From an uncultured Eubacterium sp. (lineage in GTDB: Bacteria > Bacillota > Clostridia > Lachnospirales > Lachnospiraceae), in assembly GCA_910584875.1 (NCBI GenBank), contig CAJUDA010000010.1:43709-107708 (forward strand): DNA of 64,000 nucleotides. The letters are read 5' to 3'. Below, one piece after another: positions 1-7,893 of this stretch. Position 1 is the first letter of the stretch, and each line of letters begins with the position of its first letter. The notes beneath the pieces are model-generated. The model saw only the letters and a list, made by a program, of their open reading frames with translations, was not told the DNA's origin and did not search any database. Made by a program: the position numbers and the translations under genes.

Positions 1-1
1 G

Positions 2-109
2 TGGGTGATCATGGGCGTCATTGTATCCGTTCTGGCAGCGGCAGCTGTGGTATCTGTCATGAAAAAGAAAAAGGATTTGCAGAAGGAAGAAGGGAACATG
101 GATGAATAG
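2..109 (+). CDS. C-terminal end of a membrane protein (5' cut by window edge)
   Basis: Only the last 35 codons are present, open to the left edge and ending at TAG. The fragment is one hydrophobic segment (Val/Ala/Ile-rich, about 20 residues) followed by a lysine-rich cytoplasmic-type tail (MKKKKDLQKEEGNMDE). This is the usual end of a polytopic or singly anchored membrane protein with an inside C-terminus. The next gene starts inside its last codons in another frame, so the two are probably translationally coupled in one operon. Its family cannot be told from so short a piece. Confidence 0.6.
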   Translation, partial: WVIMGVIVSVLAAAAVVSVMKKKKDLQKEEGNMDE

Positions 110-968
110 GGGCCGGGATAGGATAGCGAAGTTTTTACGGGCAAGAAAGCAGAATGATACCGTGAAGATCATCTGTCTCCTTGCCCTGACAGGGATATCA
201 TTTCTGATCAGCTCTCTGTATCATGCCTGGAGGATTTACCGGTATGTGGAGTCGCCTGCAGAGTATATCATCACAGGAAGTGAGACCGTATCAAATCAGC
301 GTATGGATGAGATCCGGCAGAATAAAGATGTCCTGCAGGCGGGCCGGCAGATGGAGGTTCCGGTGTCGGTTCTGTATGGGGGAGAGGAAGTGACGATGAG
401 CTGTATGGCATTGTCAGGAGAGTATATGGAAAAACTGACAAGTCAGAAGATCACAGGGAGTGCCAGCCGGATTTATTTGAATCAGGCGGCATTTAAGGAG
501 CTGCAGAAAACAGTACAGATTGATGAGGGGACGGAGTTTGGGATCCGTTATTGTGCTGGGGAAGATGCCGGGACCGGGACCGGAGCCGGCAGGGATGGCA
601 GTGAAAAAGGCGGGGAGGGTGACGATGGAACCGGAGCCGCAGCAGCGCCGTCGCCGGGGTACCGTCAGGCAAAACTGATCGTGATCAATACAGGCAGGGA
701 GGAAGCAGAAAGTTTTATCTATACAGCAGAGACACAAAGACGGCTGCCACAGGAGGCAGTCAGTCTCCGGGTCGGATTCGGGAAACATGACCTGGATGGA
801 TCCCATGTGGAGTTTCTTGGTAAACTGGGATATAACATTGAAAAGGAAGAGCAGATACTGTCAGAAGAAAATGAACTGGATCGGATGCTGATTCATATCC
901 GGTATGGTTTTCTTGTTTTCGGGATCTGTATTCTGGGGGTGTTGGTGGGAAGAAGGAAGATAATATAA
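102..968 (+). CDS. Bitopic membrane protein, MacB-periplasmic-domain-like, unknown function
   Basis: This 288-residue protein has one membrane helix near the N-terminus (about residues 24-44), a long extracytoplasmic middle and a second helix at the C-terminus (about 268-284) ending in a basic tail. The layout matches the 279-aa protein at 13161-14000, which more clearly resembles the periplasmic core domain of MacB-type transporters. I infer the same class here, but pairwise identity is low by eye. Residues about 153-188 are a Gly/Ala/Asp/Glu-rich low-complexity insert that looks like a flexible linker. The start has AAGGG eight bases upstream and overlaps the preceding gene by 8 bp. No enzymatic motif is visible. 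Confidence 0.6.
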   Translation: MNRGRDRIAKFLRARKQNDTVKIICLLALTGISFLISSLYHAWRIYRYVESPAEYIITGSETVSNQRMDEIRQNKDVLQAGRQMEVPVSVLYGGEEVTMSCMALSGEYMEKLTSQKITGSASRIYLNQAAFKELQKTVQIDEGTEFGIRYCAGEDAGTGTGAGRDGSEKGGEGDDGTGAAAAPSPGYRQAKLIVINTGREEAESFIYTAETQRRLPQEAVSLRVGFGKHDLDGSHVEFLGKLGYNIEKEEQILSEENELDRMLIHIRYGFLVFGICILGVLVGRRKII

Positions 969-999
969 TTTTTTGGAAAAAATGCAGGGTATGTGTTAT

Positions 1000-1697
1000 T
1001 ACAAATCTTATAGATAGTTATAGGAAGTTAATGGAGTTTGGAAAAAAGCATTTAAACGATTCCTTTGTATTAGATGGAGATCAGAATGTCAGCGCCAGAT
1101 AAGATACTGCGTGAAATCATTTCAAATATTCTGGCACATAGGGATTATTCCAGTGCTTATACGGCTCAATTTGTTATTGAAAAGGACAAAATATTTACAA
1201 AGAACAGTAACCTTCCTCATGGACATGGAGAACTGCAGTTAAACAAATTTGAACCTTTCCCCAAAAACCCGACAATTTCAAAAGTGTTCAGAGAGATTGG
1301 GTATGCGGATGAATTAGGCTCAGGCATGAGAAATACGAACAAATATACAAAACTGTATTCAGGTGGGACGCCGGTATTTATCGAAGATAACATATTTCAA
1401 ATAATGATTCCTATGGAAAATGTCGCAGGACTGCAGGTTGGACCAGAAGAAACTAACAAAGAAACTAACAAAGAAACTAACAAAGAAACTAACAAAGAAA
1501 CTATTGTAAGTAAAACGACATCGGATAAAATTATTGAAATACTGGGGAAAAAACCGGAGATTGCTGTAAAAGAAATCGCCGGGATGTTGGGTATGTCATC
1601 AGGTGGAGTGAGATATCATATTAACAAAATGAAAAAAGCCGGAATCATCGGACATGTTGGTTCCACCAAAAAAGGGAAATGGATCGTACACAAATAG
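1000..1697 (+). pseudogene. Decayed ATP-binding / winged-helix transcriptional regulator (RecG-like/AlbA_2 family)
   Basis: The intact-looking part (from the ATG at 1074, 207 codons) matches the C-terminal half of the family often annotated as ATP-dependent DNA helicase RecG-related or putative transcriptional regulator. It has the KILREIISNILAHRDY segment, then FREIGYADELGSGMRN, then a linker, then a winged-helix end (EIAGMLGMSSGGVRYHINKM). The preceding family segment (LMEFGKKHLNDSFVLDGDQN) lies just upstream at about 1028-1093, in a different frame that ends at TAA at about 1097. About 2 bp appear to be missing near position 1095, and the N-terminal domain is absent. I therefore call it a frameshifted, 5'-truncated remnant; the distal part may still be translated. 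Confidence 0.7.
1449..1502 (+). repeat. 12-bp tandem repeat, 4.5 copies (Glu-Thr-Asn-Lys)
   Basis: The unit GAAACTAACAAA is repeated four times exactly, then half again. It encodes consecutive ETNK units in the linker between the ATP-binding-like part and the winged helix of the decayed regulator. The repeats are identical at the DNA level. Because the unit is a multiple of three, slippage would change linker length without shifting the frame. Confidence 0.95.
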
Positions 1698-1702
1698 TGC
1701 AG

Positions 1703-3544
1703 CTATGCCCGCAGATCGAAATTATATCGTTTCAGATCCCCGACAGGGGCATCGGCGCCGATGAAATCTTTCACCACGTCGATGTCCTTTTCTTTCATGG
1801 AGAGTTCCGAGGTAAACGCATAGCCCTGTTCGTTGATGGCGTCATTCAGCAGTTCGATATTGCGCTCCAGCAGATCTTTGGTCTCTTTGGTGGAGACAAA
1901 AAAGTTAGCAGAGACGGCAGTGTATTCTTTTACGATACGGATATCCAGAGTTCCCAGATGGTCCATGTCCAGATGAAGAAGGACACTGAGTTTATCGGGA
2001 TTCTTTTTCAGTGCTTCCTTCCGTGTCATGACATAGAGATCCCCGTGCGCATTCTGGTTCTGCAGCTTCAGCGGAAGCTGGATATACTGGAACGTCTGAT
2101 TCATCATCTTCATAAAATCCAGATTATTGCTCATATCGGACGCGTTCTGGGAGAGCTGGGAGAAAATATTTTTTCCCAGAACCTGTTCGCTGAAGTGCGA
2201 AAGTGTCTCAAACTGGCGTGACATTTTATCGTAAATGACATCCAGCGCCTGTTCTTGTTTCAACTGTTCCGGCGATACTGTCCACCCGGAGGTAAACTGT
2301 GCTTTTACCAGATCCTGAAACGCTCTGGAAGTGAGCAGTTTTCCTGCCTCTTCATCGGATAACTGCGGCAGGATATCCTTGACGGCAGCGAGAAATTGTC
2401 TTGCCGTGATGGTGCCGTCGGCGATTCCCTGTTTCAGTTCTTCGGGGATGGGATATTCCGATAAAAAGGAAGCAAAAGCCTGACGGTCTTCCGGTGACAG
2501 GATAAAGCCAGCCTGTTCATGGATAAACGGAGTGCGGAAATCGTCGCCCAGCCCGGATTCTGTAAGGGCTGTCCTGGCGGCGGCATTGCCGTCGGTCAGG
2601 GTAGTAAAGAGCTGCCGCATCCGTGCCAGTGGTCCTGCCGTTTGCGCCGGATCCGTTGTCTCTTCTGCCATCGTTTCGGAACCGGACATTTTTGCCGCTT
2701 CTTCCTCCGTGATCACTGAGGGATCTGCCAGTTCTGCCGCTGTCTGTGTTTTGCCGTCGGCTGCCGTTTCTGTCAGACTCTCCTGTTCTGACAGAATAGT
2801 TTCTGCCTGGACTGTATTGCCATTTTCAGACAGAGCCATCTCTTCCAGGGAAGGATTCCCCTCCAGAGCCATGGCGAGGATCCTTGCGCCGATCTCTCCC
2901 GCCAGCCGGGGCACCTGGCTGCCGATGGCATTCATCATATTTGCAATATCATTCGTGAGTGCTGTCATTTTTGATAATAGCTGGTGATTCTGATTCTGGT
3001 AATTGGCAAACTGCTGGACGGATTCCTGTGTCATCGGAAGCCCCAGCCGTTTCATCGTGATCACGGCATTGACGTCCACTTTTGGAAAGCGGGCGCATAA
3101 CTGGATGGATGACATGATATTTTCACGGCTGATGGACTGCTGGTTCTGAAGCAGGGAGCGGACGACTTCAATATTGCGGTCCGATTTGGGAAGGGAAGCC
3201 TCTTCGAGTGCCTGTTCGATCGTGTCTTCGATATCAAGCAGGTAGGCGCTGTTCACTGCCTTCATATATATGGTATTGCTATCGAGACTGGTAATCTGGA
3301 AGGCAGCTTTCTGTCCGATCGAATACTGGCTGGCATCCGGGAGTTTGCCGGTGAACGATGAGCCGTCCTCCATGGCTAATGTGATCTCTTTGCCATGGAC
3401 GTCGCTGACCACACCCTTCAGAGTCTGTCCCTCCTGGAGCTGTATCGTCGAGTTCCCGGAACGATAAGTCTGGGAACGGGGGGAAGAAACACCAGAAGAT
3501 GTTCCCTGGGAGTTGTTCTGGATTGAATTGCTGATGATCGCCAT
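1703..3544 (-). CDS. FliK-like hook-length control C-terminal domain protein (orphan)
   Basis: The product is 613 residues from the ATG at 3544, which has AGGGG seven bases upstream; an upstream in-frame ATG at 3574 lacks a site. The N-terminus is Ser/Gln/Asn-rich, followed by a compact beta-rich segment (about residues 35-100), helical stretches and a Glu/Ala/Thr-rich low-complexity middle (about 240-300). The last 120 residues read like the FliK C-terminal domain: an LSVLLHLDMDHLGTLDIRI strand pattern, then a helix (KDLLERNIELLNDAINEQGY). In flagellated bacteria that domain switches export specificity from hook to filament. No flagellar gene is visible here, so its role is unclear. Its stop converges with the decayed regulator five bases away. 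Confidence 0.65.
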   Translation of the reverse strand: MAIISNSIQNNSQGTSSGVSSPRSQTYRSGNSTIQLQEGQTLKGVVSDVHGKEITLAMEDGSSFTGKLPDASQYSIGQKAAFQITSLDSNTIYMKAVNSAYLLDIEDTIEQALEEASLPKSDRNIEVVRSLLQNQQSISRENIMSSIQLCARFPKVDVNAVITMKRLGLPMTQESVQQFANYQNQNHQLLSKMTALTNDIANMMNAIGSQVPRLAGEIGARILAMALEGNPSLEEMALSENGNTVQAETILSEQESLTETAADGKTQTAAELADPSVITEEEAAKMSGSETMAEETTDPAQTAGPLARMRQLFTTLTDGNAAARTALTESGLGDDFRTPFIHEQAGFILSPEDRQAFASFLSEYPIPEELKQGIADGTITARQFLAAVKDILPQLSDEEAGKLLTSRAFQDLVKAQFTSGWTVSPEQLKQEQALDVIYDKMSRQFETLSHFSEQVLGKNIFSQLSQNASDMSNNLDFMKMMNQTFQYIQLPLKLQNQNAHGDLYVMTRKEALKKNPDKLSVLLHLDMDHLGTLDIRIVKEYTAVSANFFVSTKETKDLLERNIELLNDAINEQGYAFTSELSMKEKDIDVVKDFIGADAPVGDLKRYNFDLRA

Positions 3545-3658
3545 GGCTATGCCCCTTTCCAAAATATTTTGCAAATAAGATAAGTATATGATAAAATAAT
3601 CAGTAACGCAACGAAGAAATATTACATATGTTTTATATCGACATTTATGGAGGAAAAT

Positions 3659-5764
3659 ATGAAAAAAAGCGCACGATTTTTTATGACAGCCCTGTCTGCT
3701 GTCATGCTGTTGTCCATAATTACTGACAGCAGCGTGCCGGAAGCGGCAGCAAAGAAAAAGGTTACAGTTAAGAAAGTCACAGTTACCGCTCCCTCGGGCA
3801 GGACCGCTTATGTAGCAAAGGGAAAGAAGGTAAGGCTTACTTCGGCTGTCAAAGTGAAACCGGATAAAAAAGCAAACAAAAAGGTCAGGTATACATCAAA
3901 AAATAAAAAAGTAGCCACGGTGTCGGCATCCGGCGTCGTCAAAGGGAAAAAGGCAGGAAAGACAAAGGTTATCGTACAGTCAAAAAAGAATAAAAAGAAA
4001 AAAGCATCGATCCGTATTGTTGTCAAGAAGGCGGCAGTGAAAAAGATCACTCTCCCGGCAGCCCTGACACTGGCGCCAGGAAACACAAAGAAGCTGAGTG
4101 CCACGGTCACACCGGGGAAAAATGTCAGCAGGATCCTGACCTGGACGTCATCAGACCCTAAGACAGCCGTGGTGAAGGGCGGAACGGTGACGGCGAAACA
4201 GGCAGGGACAGCTGTGATTACGGCAAAGGCTACGGATGGGAGTGGGAAGAAGGCAGTCTGTAAGGTGACAGTAACCGCTCCGCCGGCAGTTTCCGTAAGT
4301 CAGACTGGTATTAAAAGCATCGAGACGCTGGACAGCGGGACACTGGGCATCACGCTGAGCCGGGCGCAGGTACTGACAGCATCAGGCATTAAAATCCAGT
4401 GCAGGGGCACAGCAAACGGGTCTTATCAGACGGCAGAGATCGATACTGTGTTCAGCAATGATCATGTTACTTATGTTGTAGCGATGAAAGCCGGAACTTT
4501 TCTGAGGGAAAATGATTTTGTGAAGGTGACGATCCCGTCTCTTCCCGGCATAAAGACAAAGGAAGTCATTGCCCGGTTTATCAAACCGGTCAGTCCTCCT
4601 GTTACTTATGTCAGTGGCAGTGTGGGTGAAAAACTGGAAAAGACACTCTATTTTGATGAGTATGTAACAGGTAAACTGGTGTCTGTCCGTGTCAGCGGGC
4701 TGCCATCCGGGTTCCGTTATGCGGCGGGGAGCGCAGTCGTGAGGATCAGCGGCAGGGCAAAAGCGGTCAGCGAAGGGGCGACGGCGACGGTGACGGTGAC
4801 GGATGAGACCGGGAAAAAGCTATCACAGACCGTGAGGTTTTATATCGGTGATGCGACACATCTTGTGGCAGTCAAAGATCCATTTAAGGTACTGGCGGCA
4901 ATTAAGGGAACGGATAAAAATGGTTCCGAATTCTATAAATGTGGTTACTTCAGCCGCGAAATCTACACACAGATCGCAGGCGGGAGCAGCAAAAAGGTTA
5001 CGGAAGCTGCGGTTGTAGAGGGAGCCCTTCCCAAAGGGGTTACATTGGAACAGTCTTATAGCAAGTACGTTATTACCGGCTATATTGAAAAGACTGGTAC
5101 ATACCGGTTTAAAATCAAGATTACGATGGAAGACGGTCTCACTGCGGTGATACCCATTGAGATCACAGCAGTGGAGCCGGTGAAGGTCAGCGGCACGGTA
5201 AAAGATGCGACAGGAAAGCCTGTGTCTGGTATCAGTATTCGGTTTGACTCGCTGGAAGAGGAATATGATTATGGTGACTTTAGTTATTTGGATAATATCG
5301 GGGACGACGGGAAATATGAATTGTATATCATGAAAAACCTGATCTATGACATATCCTGTGAGAAAGTATCGCTGGGGCGAAAAAAAATCACTTCTTCCCA
5401 GACATGGAATGTCGGACTTCCCCTGTACCGTGTGGATTTTGCATTGGATGCCGCTGCCAGACAGTGGGTTCCCAAAGCGGAGGGAACGGCAGAAAATAAA
5501 TATTCCTATTTTTCTACCTACCTGGCTTTGGAAAGTAACGAGCTGTTTGCCGGCAAAATGTATTGTTACGGCAAATATGTTTATGTAAAACCGGGTACTT
5601 ATGAGGCCTCAGGGAAGATGGATGTTGTTTATAATAAATATACGGATGATGGTGTCTATGATGGAAACGACAAAGTGACCTGTTATGCGAGGGGAAGTTT
5701 CACGGTCAAAGATAAAAACCTTCAAAATGTCACGCTCTCGTTATCCGATGTTCCATTGGAGTGA
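3659..5764 (+). CDS. Secreted Ig-like (Big_2) surface protein with carboxypeptidase-regulatory-like C-terminal domain
   Basis: The product is 701 residues from ATG 3659, preceded by GGAGG; the ATG 12 bases earlier lies upstream of that site. A signal peptide (basic MKKSARFF, hydrophobic core, cleavage near AAA) is followed by a very lysine-rich Big_2-type module (VRYTSKNKKVATVSASG) and a second Big_2 module (ILTWTSSDPKTAVVKGG). Further beta-rich domains follow. At about residues 515-590 a segment reads like a carboxypeptidase regulatory-like/SdrD-B fold (VSGTVKDATGKPVSGISIRF). There is no LPXTG motif or membrane anchor, so attachment may rest on the lysine-rich modules. The 3' end overlaps the histidine kinase on the other strand by 43 bp. 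Ligand unknown. Confidence 0.8.
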   Translation: MKKSARFFMTALSAVMLLSIITDSSVPEAAAKKKVTVKKVTVTAPSGRTAYVAKGKKVRLTSAVKVKPDKKANKKVRYTSKNKKVATVSASGVVKGKKAGKTKVIVQSKKNKKKKASIRIVVKKAAVKKITLPAALTLAPGNTKKLSATVTPGKNVSRILTWTSSDPKTAVVKGGTVTAKQAGTAVITAKATDGSGKKAVCKVTVTAPPAVSVSQTGIKSIETLDSGTLGITLSRAQVLTASGIKIQCRGTANGSYQTAEIDTVFSNDHVTYVVAMKAGTFLRENDFVKVTIPSLPGIKTKEVIARFIKPVSPPVTYVSGSVGEKLEKTLYFDEYVTGKLVSVRVSGLPSGFRYAAGSAVVRISGRAKAVSEGATATVTVTDETGKKLSQTVRFYIGDATHLVAVKDPFKVLAAIKGTDKNGSEFYKCGYFSREIYTQIAGGSSKKVTEAAVVEGALPKGVTLEQSYSKYVITGYIEKTGTYRFKIKITMEDGLTAVIPIEITAVEPVKVSGTVKDATGKPVSGISIRFDSLEEEYDYGDFSYLDNIGDDGKYELYIMKNLIYDISCEKVSLGRKKITSSQTWNVGLPLYRVDFALDAAARQWVPKAEGTAENKYSYFSTYLALESNELFAGKMYCYGKYVYVKPGTYEASGKMDVVYNKYTDDGVYDGNDKVTCYARGSFTVKDKNLQNVTLSLSDVPLE

Positions 5765-7053
5765 ACTAGCTTAACAAAAAAGCAGCTGCCTCCTTCGGGG
5801 GCGTCCTCTACCCAGATGCTGCCGTGATGTGCTTTGACGATCTCACTCGCGATGCAGAGTCCGAGTCCAAAGTGGTTCCTGCCGGCATGGGCGCTGTCAG
5901 ACCGGTAAAAACGGTCAAAGATCCGCTGTTTCTCATCATCGGGAACGCCACATCCGCTATCGGTGAACACAAAGACCAGAAAATCCGGCTTTACCTGGAG
6001 GGACAGCCGGATTTTCCCATTTTCCGGGGTATACGAAAGGGCATTGTCCAACAGGATGGAAAATACCTGGATGATGCGCTCCCTGTCACATAAGAGGTCT
6101 GGAAATCTGGTGATCCCTGCAGGCAGCTCCAGCGACAGGCAGATTTTTTTCCCCGCAGCCAGCGGCTCAAATTTTTCATAACTGTCCAGCAGCAGTTCAT
6201 CGGGCTGACAGATTTCTTTTTTTATGGAAAAATGGCTGGAATCCGCATTTGCCAGAAAGAGCATATCACGGATCAGATTCTGCATCCGGCTGCTTTCTTC
6301 TGTCATAAGACCGATGAAGTGATCCTGTTCTCCGGGATCACTTGTTTTTTTCAGTGTTTCCAGACCGGAACGCAGGACAGCGAGGGGAGCGCGCAATTCA
6401 TGGGAGGCAGAGGCGATGAAATGGATCTGCCGTTCCCTGCTCCGTTCCAGGGGAAGGATCATACGCTTTGTAAAAAACCAGGAAAAGACCAGCAGAAGAG
6501 CGATGGCAGTGAGGTCGGTCAGGAGGATAACGAGCCGCAGACGGCGGATCCTGTCCTGTTGTCCCTGGAGAGGGGAGAGAATGAGATAACCGAGGTGGCT
6601 GGACTGCTTGGGGATCACGCCTGCCGAGGCATAGTATTTCCTGCCGTCTGATGACTGGAAATCAAATTCCGTATGAAGGATCACCCGGTCCGGCTGTTCC
6701 GAGAAGATATCCAGATTTTGTTCTTCAGCCGCTTGTCTGACTGCTTCCTCCCGCAGAAGTTTTTCCTGCACGGAATCATGGTATTGCTGGTAATAGAGCG
6801 GTTTGCCGTTGTCATACAGGTACAAAAGGAACTGACTGTTTTTCTGGATCTGGTTCAGCCACTGGTGTGAGATCAGATCCTGATCCTGCAGATGGATCAG
6901 GGCAGCATTCAGCTGCCGCAGGAAGGCGGCATTGTCCTCGGCTTTTAAATTGTTTTCAGCGAACAGGAGACAGAGAAATGTCAACACAAGGAAGATGCAT
7001 CCCGTCACGAAGGTACAAAACAAAGTTAATTGAATGTGAAGTTTGTGAAACAT
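5722..7053 (-). CDS. Membrane sensor histidine kinase
   Basis: The 443-residue protein has two membrane helices (about residues 6-32 and 173-194) around an extracytoplasmic sensor of about 140 residues. The cytoplasmic part carries the H box ASASHELRAPLAV with the phospho-acceptor His218. ATP-binding motifs follow: an N box (DNALSYTPENG), a G1 box (TDSGCGVPDDEK), an F box (IFDRFYRSD) and a G2 box (GLGLCIASEIVKAHHG). It phosphorylates a partner regulator, almost certainly the product of the gene just upstream (14 bp gap, same strand). The start has GGGAGG six bases away. The pair diverges from the transporter operon at 7894, its likely target. The stimulus cannot be read from the sequence. Confidence 0.9.
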   Translation of the reverse strand: MFHKLHIQLTLFCTFVTGCIFLVLTFLCLLFAENNLKAEDNAAFLRQLNAALIHLQDQDLISHQWLNQIQKNSQFLLYLYDNGKPLYYQQYHDSVQEKLLREEAVRQAAEEQNLDIFSEQPDRVILHTEFDFQSSDGRKYYASAGVIPKQSSHLGYLILSPLQGQQDRIRRLRLVILLTDLTAIALLLVFSWFFTKRMILPLERSRERQIHFIASASHELRAPLAVLRSGLETLKKTSDPGEQDHFIGLMTEESSRMQNLIRDMLFLANADSSHFSIKKEICQPDELLLDSYEKFEPLAAGKKICLSLELPAGITRFPDLLCDRERIIQVFSILLDNALSYTPENGKIRLSLQVKPDFLVFVFTDSGCGVPDDEKQRIFDRFYRSDSAHAGRNHFGLGLCIASEIVKAHHGSIWVEDAPEGGSCFFVKLVHSNGTSDNESVTF

Positions 7054-7066
7054 AAGCGGCCTCCCG

Positions 7067-7738
7067 TTATGGTTCGAGGATATATCCGATTCCCCGTACT
7101 GTTTTTAGATTGAGATTACTTCCTGCGGTATGCAGCCGCTTTCGTAAGAAATGGATATAGGTATCCAGATTGCCCTCTTCTACCGGGGCGTCGACTCCCC
7201 AGACCCGCGTAAAGAGAACCATGCGGTTTATGACCTGGGCAGGTTCCCTCATAAATGTCTCTAAGAGGAGTCCCTCCCTGCCGGATAGCGGCAGTTCCCC
7301 GCCGGGACCGGACAGGATCCGCAGGGAACGGTTATAAGAAATGTCTTCATACGATAACAGACCATCATCCTCATAGCGTCCGCTGCGTCTGCCCAGGGAA
7401 CGGATCCGTGCTGACAGCTCTTCAAATTCAAATGGTTTCACGATGTAGTCATCGGCCCCGCTGTCCAGTCCCTCGATCCGGTCGTACAGCTCTCCCAGTG
7501 CGGTAATGAGGATCACCGGGGTGGTGACACCGGCTTTTCTTGCTTTTTTCAGTACGAGGAGACCGTTCATCGTGGGCAGCATACGGTCCAGAAGGACGAG
7601 ATCGTAAGCGTCCTGTAAAAAGAGATCAAGCCCGTCCCTTCCATCGTGGCAGACATCGACTTCATAGTTTTCTTTTTCCAACTGAAAGATCAGCAATTCG
7701 CATAATGCTTCATCGTCTTCGATCAATAAAAGTTTCAA
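7067..7738 (-). CDS. OmpR/PhoB-family response regulator
   Basis: The receiver domain begins KLLLIEDDEALCELL and carries the acidic pocket and phospho-acceptor Asp51 (VLLDRMLP), the switch Thr (ILITALG) and the conserved Lys (DDYIVKPFEFEEL). The C-terminal winged helix ends with the typical VRGIGYILEP. I place the start at the TTG at 7738: GGGAGG lies eight bases upstream and the protein then begins exactly at the receiver domain (223 aa). The next upstream ATG (7780) would add 14 unrelated residues. It forms an operon with the kinase and is divergent from the 7894-14000 operon. Confidence 0.9.
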   Translation of the reverse strand: MKLLLIEDDEALCELLIFQLEKENYEVDVCHDGRDGLDLFLQDAYDLVLLDRMLPTMNGLLVLKKARKAGVTTPVILITALGELYDRIEGLDSGADDYIVKPFEFEELSARIRSLGRRSGRYEDDGLLSYEDISYNRSLRILSGPGGELPLSGREGLLLETFMREPAQVINRMVLFTRVWGVDAPVEEGNLDTYIHFLRKRLHTAGSNLNLKTVRGIGYILEP

Positions 7739-7790
7739 TCCGATCCCTCCCGAATCCAGTCTATATACAGAGTGTACCATAGAAATCTTA

Positions 7791-7840
7791 AAAAATCCTT
7801 GAAATCGTAAAATAAATTAAAGGTGAATTTCAAGATTTTT
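7791..7840. promoter_or_regulatory. Inverted repeat in the divergent control region, candidate operator
   Basis: AAAAATCCTTGAAAT (7791-7805) is mirrored by ATTTCAAGATTTTT (7827-7840) with a single unpaired base. The pair lies in the AT-rich gap between the two-component genes and the transporter operon they diverge from. The arms are 21 bp apart, about two helical turns. That fits a regulator dimer binding site, possibly the adjacent response regulator, but this is inference from position and symmetry. Confidence 0.5.
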
Positions 7841-7893
7841 TAAAGGAAATCCTGCTAAGATAGGGGACAGAAAAGAAACAAGGAGGGATTATA

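Noticed and set aside
1449..1502. CRISPR-like repeats
   Set aside because: The repeats are only 12 bp, directly adjacent without spacers and within a coding frame, so a simple tandem repeat.
3808..4110. Minus-strand frame of 100 residues inside the lysine-rich surface gene
   Set aside because: Its Phe/Leu-rich translation is the mirror of lysine-rich codons (AAA/AAG read as TTT/CTT). No ribosome binding site or family match.
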